Shown here one piece after another: positions 57,035 through 64,000 of a DNA stretch of 64,000 nucleotides. The stretch is from Codonopsis lanceolata (taxonomy: Eukaryota; Streptophyta; Magnoliopsida; Asterales; Campanulaceae): contig CM028377.1 of NCBI GenBank assembly GCA_013146195.2, positions 20,238,796 through 20,302,795 of the forward strand, given 5' to 3'. The notes below the pieces were generated by a model. That model was not told the DNA's origin. It worked only from the letters and a program-made list of their open reading frames with translations, and made no database searches. The position numbers and the translations under genes were made by a program. Position 1 is the stretch's first letter; each line of letters opens with the position of its first letter.

Positions 57035-59020
57035 TTAAAAAATGAATCAGGGGCGGCACCATGCGATATTTTATTAAAATAAGAAAAACATACAAATTTG
57101 AGGGAAACAACCAGCCTTACCCTTATAACTGAGAGGATAGAGGAGCCGAACCTCGAAAAGGAAATAAAATCAAGAAAGCCTAATGTAGGGAGTCTTTGAT
57201 TTATCAAGGAGCAATAACCCGTGAATATGACTAGGGAGAGAAGCCGTGGAACTGAAAATGATATCACCACTTTGATCACAACCAATATTAGCCAGAGCAT
57301 TGGCCACCGAATTAGATTCGTGAAAACAATGAGAGAAAGAGATGCCCAACTGAACCTGAAGCTCGTGGATGGCCTGAATGAGGTAACCACAAACCCAAGG
57401 AGGGCGAGCATTGCCTGTAACGAAATCAAATAAAGCTTTAGAATTGATTTCCACAATAACGTTCAAAGCCTCTTTATGTTTAAGCCATTTAAGCCCATGG
57501 AAAAGTGCTGTGCACTCCGCCTTGAAGCTGGTAGCGTTGCCATAGAATTCAGCAAAGGCAAACACCAAATCCCCGTATTCGTTGCGAAGGATACCTCCTC
57601 TCGCACTGGGCCCAGGATTTCTGCGACACGCGCCGTCTGTGTTCAGCTTGAGATGCCCCGCCAAAGGGCTGCACCAATGCACAATTTGAACAATTCTCAT
57701 TTTGTTCCTCTTTAAGCTAGGACAAGACTGCCAGCTCTTAGGATGAGGAAGATGCAGACCTGCACATGAGAGAATATCATAGGCCAGCTTTTTAATACAG
57801 GTGAGCAACAAATGAGGAGGGCAGCGTGAGCCTTCAAAGAGAGCTGTGTTGCGAAAGTTCCATAATTCACAACAAATAACCGAAGGCACGAGGATAGTGA
57901 AAGAGGAAAGATTAAAGCTAAGCCACCACTCAAAACAGGTGTTAGAAATAGAGCTGGCCGACTTGGAAAAACCAGCTAACTGGGACAAAGACGACCAAAC
58001 ATGTTTAGCCACAGGACTATCCAGGAAAACGTGTTGAAAGGTCTCAATTTGGGGAGCAATACAGCAGGAGCAGCGAGAGGCAAGCTAGATGCCTTTCTTC
58101 ATGATACTTTCATCTAACAGAATCTTGAATAGCCACAAACACCATATAAAAATGATGATCTTGTTGGGGATGATTTTATGCCAGATAAATTTGGAGGACA
58201 TAAGGATGGAATTAACAATGAAGACGAGCACATTGCCAGGTAGAAGAAAGGGTGAATTTTCCACTAGACGTGAGACTCCAATAGGCCTGGTCAGCCTTAT
58301 TCATGATGTGAATACCATGAGCTTGAATCTGGGACAACGCTTGAGGCCTAATATAAGTGCTGGCAGAATTAGAAATTTGGTTTGTGGAATCAAACAGCTC
58401 CCGAACAAAGGAAATATTGCATCCTGAAGGCTTAACCAAGCATCCCGTATGCAGCCAATTATCATGCCAAAAGGAACAGGAACCGCGACCAATAATCCAT
58501 GTGATATGGCTTTCAGCTATCTCGCGCAAATCACACATATGACGCCAGATAGGAGAACCTCTCGAAGGAGCCAAAGACGGATGGGAATTACGACAATATT
58601 TCCTCATCATAAATTGAGACCATAAGTTGTTAGAGGTGTGAAACCGCCACCATAACTGAATAGAGTGGGCTTTAACAACATCAGGAATCTGGTGAATACC
58701 AATACCACCTTCAGTAATGGGACGACAACACGTACTCTGGGAGATCCAGTGGGCTTTAAGCTTTAAGTCAATAGACCCCCAGAAAAAGTTGGATAACATT
58801 TTGTTGATAAGCTTAACCGTTGAGCTTGGGGGGTCCAAAATAGCAATTTGATAGAGGATAATAGAGTGAAGGACAGAGTTGATAAGAGTGACTTTACCCA
58901 CGTGGTTCAGGAAAGAGCCATGCAAAGAATTAATTCTGCCTTGAAGTTTTTCGAGAAGAGAGTCGAAAAGATTTTTCTTTTTTTGCCCTTAAAAAAGAGG
59001 GAAGCCAAGGTATATGATAG
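57035..59020 (-). pseudogene. LINE (L1-type) reverse transcriptase C-terminal region, zf-RVT and RNase H, copy B
   Basis: Minus strand. Near 59000 YLGFPLF marks the end of the reverse transcriptase domain, followed by LEKLQGRINSLHGSFLNHVG and KVTLINSVLHSIILYQIAIL, FFWGS, GGIGIHQIPDVVKAHSIQLW and a WIIGRGSCSFWHDNWL block, all usual in plant LINEs. Frame changes near 58200-58050 join it to the zf-RVT block and then a 280-codon frame (58012-57170) with LKLNTDGACRRNPGPSARGG, NATSFKAECTALFHGLKWLK and HCFHESNSVANALANI. In the last motif the catalytic Asp is Asn, and the middle VEINSK also lacks the usual Asp, so RNase H is probably inactive. The 5' part is cut at 59020 by an LTR element with target sequence GATAG. 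The 3' end sits at an A-rich tract near 57035. Confidence 0.87.
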
Positions 59021-59559
59021 TGATGTGACAAAAATATCAGTCATACCGGGGTGCCAAAAGTCGTCGATGGCTCGTGGATCGTTCGTTGACTGGATTGGTG
59101 ACGAGCCGTGTCATTTGAGTCGGATATCTTGCTTTATGTAGATCTCTGCAAAACAAACACCGTGAGTGGTGGGGGATGTCCCCCCAAAACCCTCCGGCGT
59201 GAGAATCAGTACAATATCGGAATATAGGAGGGCGCGTAGCCCTCGTGGTAATAGAGTGAGAACGTAGAAGAGAAGAGTGTATGAGAGTCCGCCTCTACTA
59301 TGAGATAGTAGGGTTTATTTATACCGAGGGATTAGGGTTTACTTGTCATGCATGGGCCAGGCCCATGGTGATACATCTCAGAAGTAAAGTAGTGGGCTAG
59401 TGTAGTGGAAAGCCCCTCGCCCAAGCGAGGCCCAAAAGCCTTTTTAGGCAGATTAAATATAGGCACTTCAGTAGCCCCCTGGTCATTATTCCTTGGGATT
59501 TATCTCAAGGGTAAGGAGTATAATTTTATGTCAAGCATGACATCTACTCAACCGCAAGA

Positions 59560-60260
59560 TACTCGAGCGGGAGAACAGTATAAAACTCATTCGCGAGTAA
59601 CCTCGAGCGGGAAGACAATATAAAACTCATCCGCGAGCAAACTCGAGCGGGAAGACAAATATAAAAGCTCACCGCGAGTAAACTTGAGCGAAGAGCGTAT
59701 ATAAAACTCATCCGCGAGCAAACTTCGAAAGCAGAAGACAATATAAAACTCATCCGCGAGCAAACTCGAGCGGGAAGATAATATAAAACTCATCCAGCGA
59801 GTAAACTCGAGCGGGAAGACAAAATATAAAGCTTCAGTATGAGTAAACTCGAGCGAGGAGCGTAAGTGCAGGTAGGCGTAGTGTACTACTCAATCGTGAG
59901 TAACACTCGAGCGGGGGGACAATATAAAACTCATCCGCGAGTAAACTCTAGCGGGAAGACAAAATATAAAGCTCAGCCGCGAGTAAACTCGAGCGGGAAG
60001 ATAATATAAAACTCATCCGCGAAAGTAAGCTCGAAGGGAAGACAAAATATAAAGCTCACCAAGCTTGAGTAAACGCGAGCGAGGAGCCTAAGCACAAGTA
60101 GGCGCAGGTGGTACTACTCAACCGCAATTAACACTCGAGCGGGAGGACAATGTAAATCTCAACCGTGGGATGCCCGGACGGGGAGCGTCAGATAAAGCTC
60201 GACCGCGAGATGCTCGAGCGGGAGGATAAGATAAAGCTCGACCGCGAAATGCTCGAGCGG
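59560..60260 (-). repeat. about 45-bp tandem repeat with CTCGAG cores
   Basis: Fifteen or so imperfect copies of AAACTCGAGCGGGAAGACAA then TATAAAACTCATCCGCGAG. It is the reverse complement of the CTCGAGTTTACTCGCGG array in the element at 30683-34333. Confidence 0.8.
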
Positions 60261-60269
60261 GAGGGTAAT

Positions 60270-60647
60270 GTACCTCAACGTAGTGAGGGTCTTCAAGAAT
60301 CCAAGCAACCTCACCATGGTGAGAGCCGTCTGGAAATGCATATGCTCAAGCGAGAAGCTCAACGGTGGGATGCCCAAATGGGGAGCGTAAGCGCATAAAG
60401 GAAATCCAGAAGCCTCACCATGGTGAGGGTCTTCGAGCAATCTAGCAGCCTCAACATGGTGAGGTTCTTCAAAAATCCGAGCAACCTCACCAAGGTGAGA
60501 GCTGTCTGGAAATCCGTATACTCAAGCGAGAAGCTCAACCGTGGATGCCAAAACGGGAGCGAAGCGCATAAAGGAAATCCGTAAGCCTCACCATGGTGAA
60601 GGTCTTCGAGCAATCCAGCAGCCTCAACATGGTGAGGGTCTTCAAAA
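60270..60647 (-). repeat. about 175-bp tandem repeat with CCTCACCATGGTGAGG palindromes
   Basis: At least two long units, each with two palindromes of the form CCTCA(C/A)CATGGTGAGG separated by CTTCGAGCAATC(T/C)AGCAG. Runs into the gap, so copy number is unknown. Confidence 0.75.
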
Positions 60648-60747
60648 NNNNNNNNNNNNNNNNNNNNNNNNNNNNNNNNNNNNNNNNNNNNNNNNNNNNN
60701 NNNNNNNNNNNNNNNNNNNNNNNNNNNNNNNNNNNNNNNNNNNNNNN
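60648..60747. other. assembly gap of 100 N
   Basis: Exactly 100 N, between the tandem-repeat element and the (TTAAC)n array. Confidence 0.99.
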
Positions 60748-62910
60748 TAACTTAGCTTTTAGCTTAACTTAACTTGCAACGTAACTTAACTTAACTTAGC
60801 TTAACTTAACCGTAACTCAACTTAACTTAACTTAACTTCTTAACTTAACTTAACTTAACATAACTTAACTATAAATTAACATAACTTAAATTAACTTTAA
60901 CTTAGCTTAACTTAACTTAACTTAACTTAACTTAAACGTAGCTTAACGTAACTTAATTTAACTTAACGTAACTTAACTTAACTTAACTTAACTTAACTTA
61001 ATCCTTAACTTAACTTAACTTAACTTCTAACTTCTTACTTTAACTAACTTAATCCCAACTTAGCTTAACTTAACTTAACTTAACTTAACTTAACTTAACC
61101 ACTTAACCGTAACTTAACTTTAACCTTAACTTAACTTAACTTAACTTAACTCAATCCTAACTTAACTTAACTTAACTTAACCTAACTTAACGTAATAACT
61201 CAACTTCAACTTAACTTAACATAACTCAACCTAACTTAAATACATAACTTAACTTAACTTCTTAACTTAACTTAATCCTAACTTAACTTAACTTACCATT
61301 TAACTTTTTCGTAACTTAACTTAACTTAACTTAACTTAAATTTAACTTAACTTCTTAAATTTGCTTAACTTAACTTAACTTAACTAACTTAACTTAACTT
61401 AACTTTTAACTTAAATGTAACTTAACTTAACTTAACTTAACTTAACTTCTTAATCTTAACTCAACTTAACATAACTTCTAACATAACATAACTTAACTTA
61501 ACTCAACTTAACTTCTAATATAATCTAAACATAACTTAACTTAACTTAACTTCAACTTAACTTCTTAACTTAACTTAACTTCTTAACTTAACTTGCTTAA
61601 TCCTTTAAATTTAGCTTTAACTTCTAATTTTAACTTAGCTTAGCTTAACTTAACTTTAAAGCATAACTCAACTTAACTTAAATTTTTAACTTCTCTAACC
61701 TAACGCACTTAATAACTTAACTTAACTTAACTTAACTTAACTTAACTTAACTTCTAATCCCTCAGCTTTAACTTAACTTAAATTTTAACTTAACTAATCC
61801 AATCTCTAACTTATCTTAACTTAACTTAACTTAACTCAACTTTTAACATAACTTAACATAACTTAACTTAACTTCTTTTGGAATTTAACTTAACTTAAAT
61901 TTAACTTAACTCCTTAACTTAATCAACTTAACTTAACTTAACTTAACTTAACTTAACTTAACTTCAATTTTAAATCGCTTAACTCTAACTTAGCTTAACT
62001 TAACTTGCTTAACTTAACTTTAACTTAGCTTAACTTAACCAGTAACGTAACTTAAACTTAACTTAACTTTAACTTAACTTAACTTTAACTTAAATTAACT
62101 TAACTTCTTAGCTTAACTTAACTTAACTTAACTTAACTTATCTTAACTTAACTTAACTTAACTCCAACTTAACATAACTTAACTTAACTTCTTAACTTAA
62201 CTTAATTAATCTTTAATTTAACTTACTTAACTTAACTTACCCCTAACTTTTAACTTAACTTAACTTAACTTAACTTAACTTAAATTTGCTTTTTTATAAC
62301 TTAACTTAACGTAACATAACTTAACATAACTTAACTTAATTAACCTTAGTTTTGGCTAACAGCTTTAACTTGAATAACTTAACACAACTTAACAGCAGCA
62401 GCAACTTAACTCAACTTAACATAACTTAACTTAACTTAACATAACTTAACTTAACTTAACTTAACTTAACTTCACTTAACTTAACTTAACTTAACTTAAC
62501 TTAACTTTGCTTAACTTAACTTAACTTAGCTTAACTTAACGTAACTTAACTTAACTTAAATGTAACTTAACTTAACTTAACTTAACTTAACTCAACGTAG
62601 CATAACTTAGCATAACTTAACATAACTTAACTTAACTTAACTTAACGTAACATAACTTAACTTAACGTAACATAACTTAACATAACTTAACTTAACTTAA
62701 CTTAGTTTAACGTAACGTAACTTACCTTAACTTAAATGTAACTTAACTTAACTTAACTTAACTTAACTTAACTCAACTTAACATAACTTAACTTAACTTA
62801 ACTTAACTTAACTTAACTTAACTTAACTTAACTTAACTTAACTTAACTTAACTTAACTTAAAGTAACGTAACTTAACTTAACTTAACTTAAAGATAACGT
62901 AACTTAACAA
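60748..62910. repeat. degenerate (TTAAC)n pentanucleotide array, about 2.2 kb
   Basis: Almost the whole stretch is built from TTAAC in one direction (read as AACTT, CTTAA and so on). Substituted variants (GTAAC, ATAAC, TTAGC, TCAAC) and short insertions occur throughout. The longest pure runs are near 62785-62860. It starts right at the gap, so its true left edge is unknown. Variants such as GTAAC and ATAAC cluster near 62580-62720, suggesting higher-order repeats. Confidence 0.95.
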
Positions 62911-63200
62911 CTTTCATTAACATAAGTTTGGCTGTCATTAACAACTTTCACTTCGGTCCACCAAAGGTTGGCTGTCATTAACAACTTTCTTCCCCCAAGA
63001 AGTACTACATTGTTAATCTGGGGATGCGGAGTGCACATTCACTTAAGTTTTACGGGCTTACGGGTGTTAATAATCAAGTGTTATGTTTTTCTTCGACGCA
63101 TTCTATTGTTTCTGCCAGAGCCATTAGCCATAATTTGGTGACATGTTGGAAATCCAATGGATACAACCATTTGAAAGGAATGCAAATATCAATTTAATTA
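62911..63200. other. non-repetitive island after the (TTAAC)n array
   Basis: About 290 bp of mixed sequence with a short direct repeat (TTGGCTGTCATTAACAACTT at about 62929 and 62969). No recognisable gene. Confidence 0.5.
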
Positions 63201-63724
63201 CTTAACGTAACATAATGTAACGTAGCGTAACGTAACTTAACGTAATGTAAGTTATGTAATTTAACTTGCCGGTCCATCGCGAGTAATATTTTCATCGTGT
63301 AATTTAATTTTAATTTATGTATCACGATGCATAAATTTGATTTGGTAATTTAATAATATTATATTATAAAATATAATAATATTTAACTAGTTTTACACCC
63401 GTGCGTAAAACGCGCTCACACTTTTTTTTATTAATGAGTGATATTTTATTATTAAAGTAATATTTGAAATGTTAATTTAATAATATAATATCAATAATTA
63501 AAATGATTAGCACCAATATAATTACAAAAATTAAAACATTCACATTACAACTTAACTTAACGTAACGTAAACTTAAATTGAAATTAAATTAAAATAATAT
63601 TTGAAATGTTAATTTAATAATATAATATCAATAATTAAAATGATTAGCATCAATTTAATAATATTAATTTAATAATATAATATTTGAAATATTAATTTAA
63701 TAATATAATATCATTTATTAAAAT

Positions 63725-63799
<75 letters not shown>

Positions 63800-64000
63800 C
63801 AAAAAAGTACGATGAATATATAGTTTTACAGTTTTATGATTGCGAAAATTTGTATTTGCATTTTTTATTTTTAATTGTTATCGTAATTAACTTCATCAAT
63901 TTAATTTTTTTTGATCCGTAATTTCGTATACAAATTTAAAAAATTTTAAAAAAAATGTAAGTTTTGTAATTTGAATTTTTTTTCTTTTTAACGTTATTGT
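63201..64000. other. AT-rich end of window
   Basis: Short islands of (C)TTAACGTAAC occur again at 63203-63265 and 63549-63570. A segment of about 58 bp (TATTTGAAATGTTAATTTAA and on) is repeated at about 63461 and 63599. An (AT)n tract of about 34 repeats is at 63728-63795. No gene seen. Confidence 0.7.
63728..63795. repeat. (AT)n microsatellite
   Basis: About 34 AT repeats. Confidence 0.95.

Larger units (their letters stand above)
59021..60647 (-). mobile_element. tandem-repeat-rich non-autonomous LTR element, minus orientation, cut by gap
   Basis: The LTR (59470-59021, 450 bp) on the minus strand starts TGAAGTGCC directly after CCAGGGGGCTAC (polypurine tract) and ends CACATCA at 59021. 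It shares with the element at 30683-34333 the start TGAAGTGC, the segment CACCTGAGG/GGGGGACA...CACTCACGGTG and TTCGGCACCCC-like sequence near the end. The interior has no gene: 59560-60260 is repeats of AACTCATCCGCGAGTAAACT CGAGCGGGAAGAC (split for length), 60270-60647 is repeats with CCTCACCATGGTGAGG. It was inserted into a LINE. Its other LTR must lie in or beyond the gap. Confidence 0.75.

Noticed and set aside
59560..60260. Regular repeats about 45 bp apart resembling a repeat-spacer array
   Set aside because: The whole period repeats, including the part that would be the spacer; this is a tandem repeat.
60748..62910. Possible telomere or interstitial telomere
   Set aside because: The unit is TTAAC, which is not TTTAGGG or any plant telomere variant I know.

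Overview
The window is nuclear DNA from a flowering plant, most likely a eudicot. It is AT-rich with GT-AG introns, and most of it is made of plant-type mobile elements: Athila, Tekay/Del and Tat-like Ty3-gypsy, Sirevirus-like copia, an L1-type LINE with a C-terminal RNase H, Stowaway and hAT non-autonomous elements, and non-autonomous LTR elements. There are no bacterial operons. Two blocks of exactly 100 N (23589-23688 and 60648-60747) are scaffold gaps. The only host genes I am confident of are two minus-strand, two-exon FCS-like zinc finger (FLZ) genes, at 37304-43857 and 52387-55318.

Layout. 1-2160: AT-rich, empty. 2161-9964: a broken Tat-like LTR element. Its 1.8-kb LTR (8164-9964) is in plus orientation, and minus-strand remnants of a plant-mobile-domain gene (6655-3604) and a DUF7745 gene (2886-2161) lie behind it. 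9965-11656: a minus-strand Athila protease/reverse transcriptase remnant. 11657-22292: a near-complete but decayed Tekay chromovirus with both LTRs, PBS, PPT, gag, pol and chromodomain. 22293-26680: unrecognised sequence, a gap, then two Sirevirus-like LTRs facing each other.

27451-58139: a direct tandem duplication. Unit A is 27451-46656 and unit B is 46657-58139. Each unit carries a coiled-coil/membrane protein tail, an array of about 630-bp repeats, AT-rich spacer, an FLZ gene and the 3' end of a LINE. Unit A is longer because it took in three elements that unit B lacks: a 3651-bp non-autonomous LTR element (30683-34333), a 2688-bp solo LTR (38456-41143) and a 1201-bp hAT-type element (41763-42963). 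Unit B took in a 258-bp Stowaway element (53002-53259). For all four the other unit preserves the empty site, so target duplications can be read directly. The insertions therefore post-date the duplication.

57035-64000: the LINE continues past the duplication end and is cut at 59020 by a minus-strand relative of the tandem-repeat-rich LTR element. After a gap come about 2.2 kb of degenerate (TTAAC)n and AT-rich sequence.

The FLZ proteins are expected to act as SnRK1-binding adaptors. Almost everything else is decayed mobile DNA. The most interesting structures are the duplication with its dated insertions, the solo LTR with a triplicated promoter inside an FLZ intron, the antisense gene pair in the Tat-like element, the mosaic LTRs of the Tekay element, and the non-autonomous LTR elements built almost wholly from tandem repeats.
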